Shown here: one piece after another, positions 56,580 to 64,000 of the stretch
How the letters are laid out: each line of letters starts with the position of its first letter
How positions within the stretch are numbered: the stretch's first letter is position 1
Origin: Octadecabacter sp. SW4
Lineage (GTDB): Bacteria; Pseudomonadota; Alphaproteobacteria; Rhodobacterales; Rhodobacteraceae
DNA: 64,000 nt
Direction: 5' to 3'
Assembly (NCBI RefSeq): GCF_008065155.1
Contig: NZ_CP042819.1
Location: forward strand, 62,001 to 126,000
Made by a program: the position numbers and the translations under genes
Notes under the pieces: model-generated
Database searches by the model: none
What the model was told of the DNA's origin: nothing
Seen by the model: only the letters and a program-made list of their open reading frames with translations

Positions 56580-57814
56580 GCGGGCACCAGCGTGATGCGC
56601 TTTTCACGGATCGGCAGATGCACGATGGCGCTGAAGGCACCGACGCCAACCCCGACCCACCAGACGGCCGTGTAACTGCCGTAGATGTCGTAAAGTCGGC
56701 CGCCCAGCCAGACGCCCAGAAAGCTGCCCAACTGGTGGCTAAAGAACACGATACCGTAAAGTGTCCCCATGTAGCGCAGCCCATAAAGATGCGCCACCAG
56801 CCCGCTTGTCAGTGGAACCGTCGCAAGCCACAGACTCCCCATCAGGGCTGAAAAAATCAGCACGGTGGTCGGGGTCATCGGTGTCATGATGAACCACGCC
56901 GCGATTGCCGTGCGCCCAAGGTATATGCCTGCAAGAAGGTATTTCTTTGAATACCGCTTGCCCGCCCAGCCTGCCACAAGTGTCCCAGCGATATTGAACA
57001 TTCCGATCAATGAAATCGCCGCGGCACCCAGCGCGCTCGTCGTTGAAATCCCGATCCCGGCAAGCACCCCATCCGCCGGAATTGCTGCGCTGGCCTCGGC
57101 GACGAAAGCAGGGAAATGCGCCGTGATGAATGCCAATTGATAGCCGCAGGAAAAGAAGCCGATAAAAATCAGTGAATAGGACGGATCCTTGAAGGCGCGC
57201 CCGAGGATTGCGCCCATGCTTTCTTCGAGTTCTGCCTTGGATGCGCTGACCGGCGCACGCATTATCGGCAAGACCATCAGCGTGGCAAGGATCATCAGGG
57301 CAAAGGTCACGAACACCATCTGCCAGGTCATGAAACCCAACAGAAATTCTGCCATCGGCGCGCCGAATACCTGTCCGGCCGAACCGGCTGCGGTCGCAAT
57401 CCCCAGCGACATGGAGCGGTTTTCGTCCGTTGATGCCCGCCCGACTACGGCCAAAATCACACCAAATCCTGTGCCAGCGATGCCGAAACCGACCAGAACT
57501 TCGTACATTTGATGCGCGACAGGCGTGGTTGCGCCCGAAGACAGCAACAACCCCGCCGCATAAAACAGCGCACCCAGGATGATCGCCCTACGATCACCGA
57601 CCTTTTCCGCAATGGCACCAAAGATCGGCTGGCCGATCCCCCAGGCAAGGTTCTGGATTGCGATCGCCAGCGAAAACTCAGCCCTCATCCAGCCGAATTC
57701 CGCGGCGATGGGGATCTGGAACACGCCAAAGGACGCGCGGATCGCAAAGCCCATCATGACGATGACGCAACCTGCGACAAGAACGGGCGTAATCAGGGGC
57801 GCGTGCGTTTTCAT
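56576..57814 (-). CDS. MFS transporter
   Basis: This is a twelve-helix major facilitator carrier of 412 residues. It begins MKTHAPLITPVLVAGCVIVM and has FGAIAEKVGDRRAIILG (loop 2-3 motif) near residue 65. It resembles the monocarboxylate or oxalate:formate antiporter-like branch, but this is a weak assignment. Upstream is a spacer with nested inverted repeats that could bind a regulator. Confidence 0.86.
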   Translation of the reverse strand: MKTHAPLITPVLVAGCVIVMMGFAIRASFGVFQIPIAAEFGWMRAEFSLAIAIQNLAWGIGQPIFGAIAEKVGDRRAIILGALFYAAGLLLSSGATTPVAHQMYEVLVGFGIAGTGFGVILAVVGRASTDENRSMSLGIATAAGSAGQVFGAPMAEFLLGFMTWQMVFVTFALMILATLMVLPIMRAPVSASKAELEESMGAILGRAFKDPSYSLIFIGFFSCGYQLAFITAHFPAFVAEASAAIPADGVLAGIGISTTSALGAAAISLIGMFNIAGTLVAGWAGKRYSKKYLLAGIYLGRTAIAAWFIMTPMTPTTVLIFSALMGSLWLATVPLTSGLVAHLYGLRYMGTLYGIVFFSHQLGSFLGVWLGGRLYDIYGSYTAVWWVGVGVGAFSAIVHLPIREKRITLVPA

Positions 57815-57845
57815 CAGGTGACTAGAGGGCAGATAGCGACACGGG

Positions 57846-57885
57846 TCAATTCACAAGATGTGATGCGTTACGCAAGCTGAATTGA
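57846..57885. promoter_or_regulatory. nested inverted repeats between MFS and zapE
   Basis: TCAATTC (57846-57852) and GAATTGA (57879-57885) enclose TCACA-AGA-TGTGA (57851-57863) and GCGT-T-ACGC. The cluster sits 32-71 bases upstream of the leftward MFS start and close to the rightward zapE start, where an operator is expected. Confidence 0.45.
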
Positions 57886-57926
57886 TACGCTTTCCATCGG
57901 CATGCGGCATCGCTATCACCACCTTT

Positions 57927-58982
57927 ATGACCGTGCAGGATGCATACCGCGACCGGATCGCAAAGGGCGAACTTCACCACGATCCCGCGCAAGAGGGCGT
58001 GCTGGACGAGCTTGAGCGTATCCGCGCCGCCCTCGCTGAACCCGCCAAACGCGGCCGCCTGTTTCGCAAAACGCCCGAGCCACCCAAGGGGCTATATATG
58101 TGGGGTGGTGTCGGGCGTGGGAAATCCATGCTGATGGACCTGCTGTTCGGGTTGGTCGAAGCCCCAAAGCGGCGCGCGCATTTTCATGCGTTCATGCAAT
58201 GGGTCCACGAGGAAATGACCGCCGCACGTAAACGCGGTGTCGATGATGCGATTGCACCTGTCGCCGAAAAATTGGCGGAAGAGGTGCGGTTTCTCGCGTT
58301 TGACGAAATGCAGATCAGCGACATCACGGACGCGATGATCGTAGGCCGTTTGTTCACTGCCCTGTTTGCGGCGGGGGTCGTGGTTGTCACCACATCGAAC
58401 CGCCCGCCCCATGACCTTTATAAGGATGGCTTGAACCGGCAGTTATTCCTGCCGTTTATTGTCCTTTTGCAGGACCGTTTGGTGATCCACGAACTGGCCA
58501 GCAAGACCGACTACCGCCAAGGGGTGCTGGAAGGCACACCAACCTATTTCACCCCCAACAATGCGTCCGCGCGCGCGCAAATCGATACCCTGTGGCAGGG
58601 TCTGACCGATGGGCAGGCGGAGCCGCTGACACTACGCGTCAAGGGCCGCGATGTGGTCATTCGGGGCTTTCACAACGGTGTAGCCCGCGCGAGTTTTCAC
58701 GACCTGTGCGGGCAGCCTTTGGGTGCGGGCGACTACCTGACGCTCGCGGCCGCCGCACGAGTTCTTGTGCTTGAAGATATCCCCCGTCTGAGCCGCGCGA
58801 ATTTCAACGAGGCCAAGCGGTTCGTGACCCTGATTGATGCCCTTTACGAGGCGCATGTGCGGCTGATCTGCACCGCCGCGGCGTCGCCCGAAATGCTATA
58901 TGTCGAAGGCGAAGGTGTGTTTGAATTTGAACGCACAGCCAGCCGATTGCGCGAAATGCAAGGGGCTGACTGGGGGCGCTAG
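57927..58982 (+). CDS. zapE: cell division protein ZapE (AFG1-like ATPase)
   Basis: This is an AFG1/LACE1-type AAA+ ATPase that acts on the Z-ring in bacteria. The 351-residue protein has Walker A GGVGRGKSMLMD near residue 72, Walker B FLAFDEMQISD near residue 130, and VVTTSNRPPHDLYKDGL downstream. ATG 57927 is chosen because MTVQDAYRDRIAKG is the usual N-terminus, and an upstream frame to 57882 is rejected. It overlaps the LysM gene tail to tail by four bases. Confidence 0.92.
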   Translation: MTVQDAYRDRIAKGELHHDPAQEGVLDELERIRAALAEPAKRGRLFRKTPEPPKGLYMWGGVGRGKSMLMDLLFGLVEAPKRRAHFHAFMQWVHEEMTAARKRGVDDAIAPVAEKLAEEVRFLAFDEMQISDITDAMIVGRLFTALFAAGVVVVTTSNRPPHDLYKDGLNRQLFLPFIVLLQDRLVIHELASKTDYRQGVLEGTPTYFTPNNASARAQIDTLWQGLTDGQAEPLTLRVKGRDVVIRGFHNGVARASFHDLCGQPLGAGDYLTLAAAARVLVLEDIPRLSRANFNEAKRFVTLIDALYEAHVRLICTAAASPEMLYVEGEGVFEFERTASRLREMQGADWGR

Positions 58983-59851
58983 GCTTCGTTGGGGATCACC
59001 AGACGCTGGCCCGTGCGAATACGGTCAGGGCTAGACAGTGTGCCGCGATTTGCCTCGAAAATGGTAGTGTAGCGGTTCACATCGCCAAAGAACTTGATGG
59101 CGATGGCACCAAGGCTGTCACCGGCCTGGACCGTGTAGAACCGCGCTTGTACGGTTGCGTCGGCGCGTTGCACGATGCGCACCTCGACACCGGCGGAGTC
59201 GTCAAGGTCGATCGCAGGGGCGATGTTGATCTGCCCGCCCGTCGCCACTGTCGCCTGGGCAACGATATCAGCCAACAGAACGGCCGTATCGACACGCCCG
59301 TCCGATGTCACCAGAATTTCAGGCACTGCCAGATCGCCGGTTGCGGCGGCCGCGTTGATCAGCGCGTCGATGTAGTCGTCCGACTGGCCCTCTTGCAGCG
59401 CCTGCACGACAATCGCATCAAGGGTTGGTCGCTGGGTGATCTCGGGGGCAGGTGCGCCTGTCATTGCGGTGATGTTTGACAAGATTGCCACCGTGGCGTC
59501 CCGCATTTCATCGGTTGCGGGGGTGGGCAAAGGCTCGGCCCCTGTCTGCACACCCAGACCGGCCAGAACGGCGGCGGTCGTGGCCTGCATCGAACTGTCG
59601 ATGGTGGCAATCTGTGGCGTTATGCGCATGGCGGGGGCCGCGACAACGGGGGCCGCCACAGGTTCGGCCACGACGACGGTTTCAGGTGCCGCAGGTGGCG
59701 TCAGCAAGGGATCCATCACGGCACGGGTCACTTCGACGTCTTGCGTCATGTCGGGCGCTTGCGCGCGCGGGGCATCTCTGCCCGGGCGCAGGATGATAAA
59801 TGCGCAGAGCACCAAGGCAAAAACGAAAAAGGCAAGCGTCATACGGATCAT
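58979..59851 (-). CDS. LysM domain protein with N-terminal membrane anchor
   Basis: The 290-residue protein has one N-terminal transmembrane helix (MIRMTLAFFVFALVLCAFII), a long Ala-, Pro- and Thr-rich region, and a C-terminal LysM domain (YTVQAGDSLGAIAIKFFGDV then RTGQRLVIPNEA, residues about 240-290). It is likely to be an envelope protein binding peptidoglycan. It lies 12 bases after the rhodanese-like gene. Confidence 0.85.
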   Translation of the reverse strand: MIRMTLAFFVFALVLCAFIILRPGRDAPRAQAPDMTQDVEVTRAVMDPLLTPPAAPETVVVAEPVAAPVVAAPAMRITPQIATIDSSMQATTAAVLAGLGVQTGAEPLPTPATDEMRDATVAILSNITAMTGAPAPEITQRPTLDAIVVQALQEGQSDDYIDALINAAAATGDLAVPEILVTSDGRVDTAVLLADIVAQATVATGGQINIAPAIDLDDSAGVEVRIVQRADATVQARFYTVQAGDSLGAIAIKFFGDVNRYTTIFEANRGTLSSPDRIRTGQRLVIPNEA

Positions 59852-59863
59852 GGAAGGGAGTCC

Positions 59864-60505
59864 TTAGCCTTCGTTGCGGGGGATTGCGACCGTCAGGCCC
59901 AAAGCACGCCACGACTGCATGCCGCCACGATAGTGCGACAGCTTGCTGGCCGGGTATCCGGCGTCCAGCAGGCTGCGAATGGCGCGCGGGCTTTGATCGC
60001 TCCACGCGCCGTTACTGAACAGCAGTAAGGCACGCGCCTGCCCGAAATCCAGCGTGCCATCGGCCAGCTTTACGGCCCCCAGCGCGCGCAAAATGTCGTC
60101 GCGGTAAGGGTTGGCCATGTCAAGCGTTTGAAAGGGGACGTTCACAGCGCCCGGAATAGTGCCCTGCACAAACCAGTCCGGCAGGCGGCTGTCGATCAAA
60201 AGGCCTGCACCCGCGACCGCGTCCTGTTCCAGAAAGCGGATCACTTCCAATTCGCCCAAGGTTGCGACGCCCTCGGCAACAATCATCGGCGTGATGCAAA
60301 ACGGCGGACATTCACGGGATGTGCGGGCAAATTCGCCAGTCAGCGTATCGGAGGTGTCTTGATTGCGGGCAATCGTGAAGGTCTGGCCGTTGATTTCAAA
60401 CGAGGTTTGCGCCCGCGCCGGTGTGATCCTTACATCCTGCGCCAATGCCATATCTGCCGTGAATATGCCAAGAACCAGCCCGATGGCTGCTGCATACCGC
60501 ATCAT
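59864..60505 (-). CDS. exported rhodanese-fold protein lacking catalytic Cys
   Basis: The 213-residue protein has a signal peptide (MMRYAAAIGLVLGIFTADMALA). A conserved PPFCITPM segment follows, then a rhodanese domain (GAGLLIDSRLPDWFVQGTIPG, in two parts; YRGGMQSWRALGL). The active loop reads LFSNGAWSDQSPRAI. In related proteins I recall LFCNGPWCGQSP, so both Cys positions appear changed to Ser and sulfur transfer through this loop is unlikely. ATG 60505 follows GGGGGAAG. An NrdR-like sequence lies about 75-90 bases upstream. Confidence 0.78.
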   Translation of the reverse strand: MMRYAAAIGLVLGIFTADMALAQDVRITPARAQTSFEINGQTFTIARNQDTSDTLTGEFARTSRECPPFCITPMIVAEGVATLGELEVIRFLEQDAVAGAGLLIDSRLPDWFVQGTIPGAVNVPFQTLDMANPYRDDILRALGAVKLADGTLDFGQARALLLFSNGAWSDQSPRAIRSLLDAGYPASKLSHYRGGMQSWRALGLTVAIPRNEG

Positions 60506-60577
60506 AAGAACTTCCCCCAACCGTGACACACCACATTTCGTTAAATCCGCTGGCAGGCGGGGTGCGTTTAACTGCTC

Positions 60578-60593
60578 GCACAAGATGTAGTGT
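60578..60593. promoter_or_regulatory. NrdR-like box upstream of rhodanese-like gene
   Basis: Read on the minus strand, the site is ACACTACATCTTGTGC, agreeing with acaCwAtATaTwGtgt at 13 of 16 positions. It is 73 bases from the rhodanese-like ATG. There is no ribonucleotide reductase gene in the window. Confidence 0.35.
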
Positions 60594-60782
60594 GGATTTG
60601 GTTTGCAAGTCAAACCCGCTGCGCGCGTGAGGGCTAACCGATTCGGCAAATTTGCAACGCTGGGCGGTTGGTTTCAAAACAAGAGGACGGACTTGCCGCC
60701 CGCCCCCTCGCCCTGCCAAAGGTTTGCTCGACCAAGGTCGAACACCTGTTGAAGCTACCCTAGGCGGTGGGGTGATTCGCCG

Positions 60783-61328
60783 TCAACCGGGTGATTCGCG
60801 AGTGGTGGGCGTTTCAGGGTCAAAACCCCGCGACAAAAGCACCGCGCCGCCGCATTGCAACGCGACCCCGGCGGGAAAGACGGGAAATTCGGTATAGCGG
60901 TCGATGCTTGAATCGGTGATGAAACGCCCGTTGACGCAAACATCCTGCGCATTGGTGCCCGAATTAAAGCCGAAACCGGGGTTTCCGCAGTCGTTCACAG
61001 CGCCGTTGGCGTTCCACGCTTGCCCGTTCGCACTGTTGTGCATCCCGCCAGTCGGGAAGGTCATGGTCGCCGGGTCAAAACGCAGATGCCATGTGGTTGT
61101 CGGCGTGAGGTCAGCAAGATCCCAACTGCCAACCGGCAAGCCGCGATAAAACCCCGTGATCGAAAACGCCGTAACATCATCCTGCGTCACGATACCGGCC
61201 AGCGCGGCGTCCGGGACGGTCATGCGGCCCGTCATGGTGTAGTCGTTCGCGCCGACCCAGCAGAATTCGAATTCGGCCGCAGCGGCAGGGCTGGCCAGCG
61301 CCAGTGTCAGGATTACCGCGCGGATCAT
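60783..61328 (-). CDS. secreted protein, unknown function
   Basis: The 181-residue protein has a signal peptide (MIRAVILTLALASPAAA) and a beta-rich, Asn- and Gly-rich mature part with Cys in EFCWVG, NDCGNPGFGF, DVCVNG and LQCGGA. No domain is recognised. It may be a periplasmic or surface protein. It is coupled to folC by an ATGA overlap (61325-61328). The 277-base gap after it holds the NrdR-like box and no gene. Confidence 0.68.
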   Translation of the reverse strand: MIRAVILTLALASPAAAAEFEFCWVGANDYTMTGRMTVPDAALAGIVTQDDVTAFSITGFYRGLPVGSWDLADLTPTTTWHLRFDPATMTFPTGGMHNSANGQAWNANGAVNDCGNPGFGFNSGTNAQDVCVNGRFITDSSIDRYTEFPVFPAGVALQCGGAVLLSRGFDPETPTTRESPG

Positions 61329-62596
61329 GAATTTTCGCGCAGGACATGACCCGCGAGATATAGTGATCCGCAGATCAGGATGCGCGCATAGGGCTCTTTT
61401 GCGCTGATGTCTTCAAGTGCTGCATCAAGGCTGTCCGCCACCGCAGCCACCATCCCCACATCGCGCGCCGCAGTCGCCGTGACACTGGCGGGAAGGGTAT
61501 TTGCCTCGCCCGGGATTGAAATCGCCGTCAGGCTTTGCGCGACTTTGGCGAGGGGCAGCAGATAGCCGCGAATGTCCTTGGTATTCAGCATCCCGCAAAC
61601 CAGGTGGGTGGGGCGATCGGGCAGGTCGGCCAGAGTCCGCGCCAGCATCACGCCCGCCGCCGGGTTATGCCCGCCATCCAGCCACAGATCGGCGGGGCGA
61701 AAGCGGTCAACGATCCGCCCGGTCGTCAGGTGCTGCATCCGCGCGGGCCAGAACACATCGGTCATCGCCGCCTCGCAAGCGACCTCGTCACATCCCAAAC
61801 GGCGCAGCGCTGCAATCGCGGCTCCGGCATTGGCAATCTGATGCGGGCCGGGCAGGGCGGGCAGGGGCAAATCCAGCAGTCCGGTTTCGTCCTGATAGAT
61901 CAGCCGCCCACGTTCCTGTGTGACGTGCCACTGCTGGCCAAACGCAAGCAGGGGCGCACCCAAACGCGCGGCGCGCGCTTCGATCACGTCCAACACTTCA
62001 TCGTGCTGCGGCCCGACCACGCAGGGCACGCCGCGCTTGATGATCCCTGCCTTTTCGCCGGCGATTTCTTGCAGGGTGTCGCCCAGAAATTGCTGGTGAT
62101 CCAAGTCAATCGGCGTGATCACCGTCAGCGCGGGCGTCTCAATCACATTGGTTGCGTCCAGCCGCCCGCCAAGACCCACCTCGAGCAGGGTGTAATTGGC
62201 AGGCGTGCGGGCAAACGCCAGTAACGCGGCGGCGGTCGTGATCTCGAAGTAGGTGATATTACCGCCATCGTTCGCGGCGTAGCATTCATCAAGCACAGCC
62301 GTCAGATGATCCTCAGAGATCAGATCCCCCGCCAGCCGGATGCGCTCGTGAAACCGTGCAAGATGGGGCGAGGTATAGGCATGAACGGTCTTGCCCGCCG
62401 CTTCGAGCCCAGCGCGGATCATCGCCTGTGTGCTGCCCTTGCCGTTGGTGCCGGCAAGGTGGATCACAGGGGGCAGATCGTTCTGCGGATTGCCAAGTGC
62501 CGCCAGCAACCGCCAGACCCGATCAAGCGTGAGGTCGATCACCTTGGGATGCAGCGCCATCATGCGCGCGAGGATCACATCAGAGGATTGTGTCAT
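61325..62596 (-). CDS. folC: bifunctional dihydrofolate synthase / folylpolyglutamate synthase
   Basis: This ATP-dependent ligase adds glutamate to dihydropteroate and to reduced folates. The 423-residue protein has the P-loop HLAGTNGKGSTQAM near residues 43-56, YTSPHLARFHERIRL, TPIDLDHQQFLGDT and WLDGGHNPAAG. ATG 62596 (MTQSSDVILARM) is chosen, and the frame to 62797 runs into accD and is rejected. It follows accD in the same direction after 124 bases, as in many alphaproteobacteria. Confidence 0.94.
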   Translation of the reverse strand: MTQSSDVILARMMALHPKVIDLTLDRVWRLLAALGNPQNDLPPVIHLAGTNGKGSTQAMIRAGLEAAGKTVHAYTSPHLARFHERIRLAGDLISEDHLTAVLDECYAANDGGNITYFEITTAAALLAFARTPANYTLLEVGLGGRLDATNVIETPALTVITPIDLDHQQFLGDTLQEIAGEKAGIIKRGVPCVVGPQHDEVLDVIEARAARLGAPLLAFGQQWHVTQERGRLIYQDETGLLDLPLPALPGPHQIANAGAAIAALRRLGCDEVACEAAMTDVFWPARMQHLTTGRIVDRFRPADLWLDGGHNPAAGVMLARTLADLPDRPTHLVCGMLNTKDIRGYLLPLAKVAQSLTAISIPGEANTLPASVTATAARDVGMVAAVADSLDAALEDISAKEPYARILICGSLYLAGHVLRENS

Positions 62597-62633
62597 GATT
62601 GATTGCTCTGGATGACGCTTGCGGCTGGTCGGC

Positions 62634-62668
62634 CCTCCGGGGGGAGTTGTAGCGGCCAAGATGAAAGG
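62634..62668 (+). repeat. decayed copy of the intergenic hairpin repeat
   Basis: CCTCCGGGGGGAG, then a diverged centre, then CCAAGATGAAAG, matching the order and spacing of the element at 1448-1481. It lies in the accD-folC spacer. Confidence 0.3.
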
Positions 62669-62720
62669 GTGTGCGGCGCAGGTTTGCCCCTGCGGGAAAG
62701 TCGGGCGACCGGTATGGCGG

Positions 62721-63641
62721 TCATTCAGGTTTTGCATCCTCGGCGGCGGGTATTTCCACTTCGGGCGGGGGCAGTTCGCCCGAAATCGCCGGATCAAGGC
62801 CCAGAAGCATCCGTGTGATCGTGATCAATTCCTCACGCATTTCGGTGCGGGCGGTCACGCGATCCAGCATGCCGTGGTCGAGCAGGTATTCGGCGCGCTG
62901 GAACCCTTCGGGCAGTTTTTCGCGGATCGTTTGTTCAATGACGCGCGGGCCGGCAAAACAGATCAGCGCGTTGGGTTCGGCGATATGCACGTCACCCAGC
63001 ATCGCATAGGATGCGGTGACGCCGCCCGTGGTCGGGTGGGTCAGAACGACAATATAGGGCAGGCCCGCCTCGCGCAGCATCTCGACCGCAATCGTGGTGC
63101 GTGGCATTTGCATCAGGGCAAGAATACCCTCTTGCATGCGCGCGCCCCCGGCGGCTGAAAACAGGATCAGCGGGCATTTCCTTTGCACCGCACGTTCTGC
63201 GGCGGCAATGATCGCGTTGCCCACATACATCGACATGGAGCCGCCCATGAACGAAAAATCCTGCGCCGCAGAAACAATCGGCGTGCGCCCGATCTCGCCT
63301 TCGACGACCAGCATCGCATCCTTTTCGCCGGTCGACTTCTGCGACGCTTTCATCCGGTCGGGATAGCGTTTCTGATCACGGAAATGCAGTGGATCGGCGG
63401 TTGGTTCAGGCACCGCGACTTCGGTGAAAATACCACCGTCAAACAGCGCCGCAAAACGGTCCCGCGGCGAGATATACATATGGTGCCCGCAGTTGGTGCA
63501 GACGTTCTGATTATCCGACAGCTCGCGGTGAAACAGCATCGTGCCGCATTCATCACATTTCGTCCAAAGGTTTTCCGGCACCTCTCGGCGCGAAAATATC
63601 GAGTTGATCCGGGGACGGACGTAGTTGGAAATCCAGTTCAT
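62721..63641 (-). CDS. accD: acetyl-CoA carboxylase carboxyltransferase subunit beta
   Basis: With AccA it moves the carboxyl group from biotin to acetyl-CoA, the first step of fatty-acid synthesis. The 306-residue protein has the zinc ribbon (Cys 29, 32, 48, 51), then [25 protein letters not shown] and the [17 protein letters not shown] segment of the carboxyltransferase fold. ATG 63641 starts [12 protein letters not shown], and the upstream frame is not homologous. It is divergent from ilvD. Confidence 0.96.
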   Translation of the reverse strand: MNWISNYVRPRINSIFSRREVPENLWTKCDECGTMLFHRELSDNQNVCTNCGHHMYISPRDRFAALFDGGIFTEVAVPEPTADPLHFRDQKRYPDRMKASQKSTGEKDAMLVVEGEIGRTPIVSAAQDFSFMGGSMSMYVGNAIIAAAERAVQRKCPLILFSAAGGARMQEGILALMQMPRTTIAVEMLREAGLPYIVVLTHPTTGGVTASYAMLGDVHIAEPNALICFAGPRVIEQTIREKLPEGFQRAEYLLDHGMLDRVTARTEMREELITITRMLLGLDPAISGELPPPEVEIPAAEDAKPE

Positions 63642-63762
63642 GGGGCCCTCGCGCGTTATCCTTCCGAAATAGGCCGCGTCGCGGGGAAATGCAATCAGCC
63701 GCTTGTGGTGGTCGCGGCGGTCTTTTAGACCTCTGCCAACAGTTTTTGTGAAGGAACACGCG

Positions 63763-64000
63763 ATGTCAGCCGGAAAAGTCGATAAATCCAAACTTCCCAG
63801 CCGTTATGTGACCGAGGGACCGGCCCGCGCGCCACATCGCAGCTACATGTATGCGATGGGTGTGACCGAAGAGGAAATCCACCAGCCGCTGGTCGGCGTG
63901 GCAACCTGCTGGAACGAGGCCGCGCCCTGTAACATCGCCCTCAACCGTCAGGCACAATCAGTGAAACTGGGCGTGAAACACGCCAACGGCACGCCGCGCG
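63763..64000 (+). CDS. ilvD: dihydroxy-acid dehydratase (5' part, cut by window end)
   Basis: This enzyme dehydrates 2,3-dihydroxy acids in valine and isoleucine synthesis, using an Fe-S cluster. Only the first 79 codons are present: [19 protein letters not shown], then [18 protein letters not shown] and [16 protein letters not shown] (Cys 49, Cys 56), which match IlvD. GAAGGAAC precedes the ATG. The frame stays open to the last base. Confidence 0.92.
   Translation, partial: MSAGKVDKSKLPSRYVTEGPARAPHRSYMYAMGVTEEEIHQPLVGVATCWNEAAPCNIALNRQAQSVKLGVKHANGTPR

Overview
The window is a gene-dense alphaproteobacterial chromosome segment, most likely from the Roseobacter group (Rhodobacteraceae). The evidence is the run rsfS-rlmH-gpmI-envC-ctpA-rppH, the block ccoNOQP-ccoGHIS / usp / fnrL / hemN with FNR boxes, the spaced leuC ... 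leuD ... leuB layout, a DUF2794 gene, a membrane-bound ferritin (MbfA) gene with an Irr-type box, and GC-rich Rhodobacterales-style codon use. The species cannot be named from the sequence. I see no tRNA, rRNA, insertion sequence, prophage or CRISPR array.

Layout. 0-5 kb: dapE, rnr and a lytic transglycosylase, all rightward. 5-12 kb (leftward): a methyltransferase, a small secreted protein, and the rsfS-rlmH-gpmI-envC-ctpA-rppH run, which serves ribosome silencing and rRNA methylation, glycolysis, cell-wall remodelling and RNA decapping. 12-17 kb: an ABC-F ATPase behind a possible leader peptide and hairpin, a frameshifted relic of a calcium-binding repeat protein, an outer-membrane barrel and an MscS channel. 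17-25 kb: leucine synthesis (leuC, leuD, leuB) interleaved with a membrane protein, an EEP-fold protein, an NAD(P)-binding protein with a divergent LysR regulator, and an EamA transporter.

25-36.5 kb is an oxygen-response island. It holds the cbb3 oxidase structural genes (ccoNOQP), assembly genes (ccoGHIS), a tandem universal stress protein, the Fe-S regulator FnrL and anaerobic haem synthesis (hemN). Three FNR-type boxes sit at the ccoN, usp and ccoG promoters, and a strong terminator separates ccoP from ccoG. 36.5-41 kb: an MFS carrier, asd, an isoprenylcysteine-methyltransferase-like membrane protein and a DUF4139 protein.

41-43 kb holds a compact inorganic-carbon module: beta-carbonic anhydrase, an SbtA-type bicarbonate transporter and an SbtB-type PII protein. 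A 26-bp near-perfect palindrome covers the sbtA ribosome-binding site. 43-47 kb: an HPt-like protein, an M17 aminopeptidase, an NlpC/P60 hydrolase, DUF2794, a candidate small RNA with a strong terminator, and an I78 inhibitor lipoprotein. 47-53 kb: glutathione-dependent formaldehyde oxidation (frmA-type dehydrogenase and S-formylglutathione hydrolase) flanks a TetR regulator and MbfA. The TetR-type operator TGAAC-N6-GTTCA occurs four times here, and an Irr-type box precedes mbfA.

50-56.6 kb is a long rightward run of tightly packed genes, several overlapping by four bases. 56.6-64 kb: an MFS carrier, ZapE, a LysM protein, a rhodanese-fold protein that has lost its catalytic cysteine, a small secreted protein, folC, accD and the start of ilvD, which is cut by the window end.
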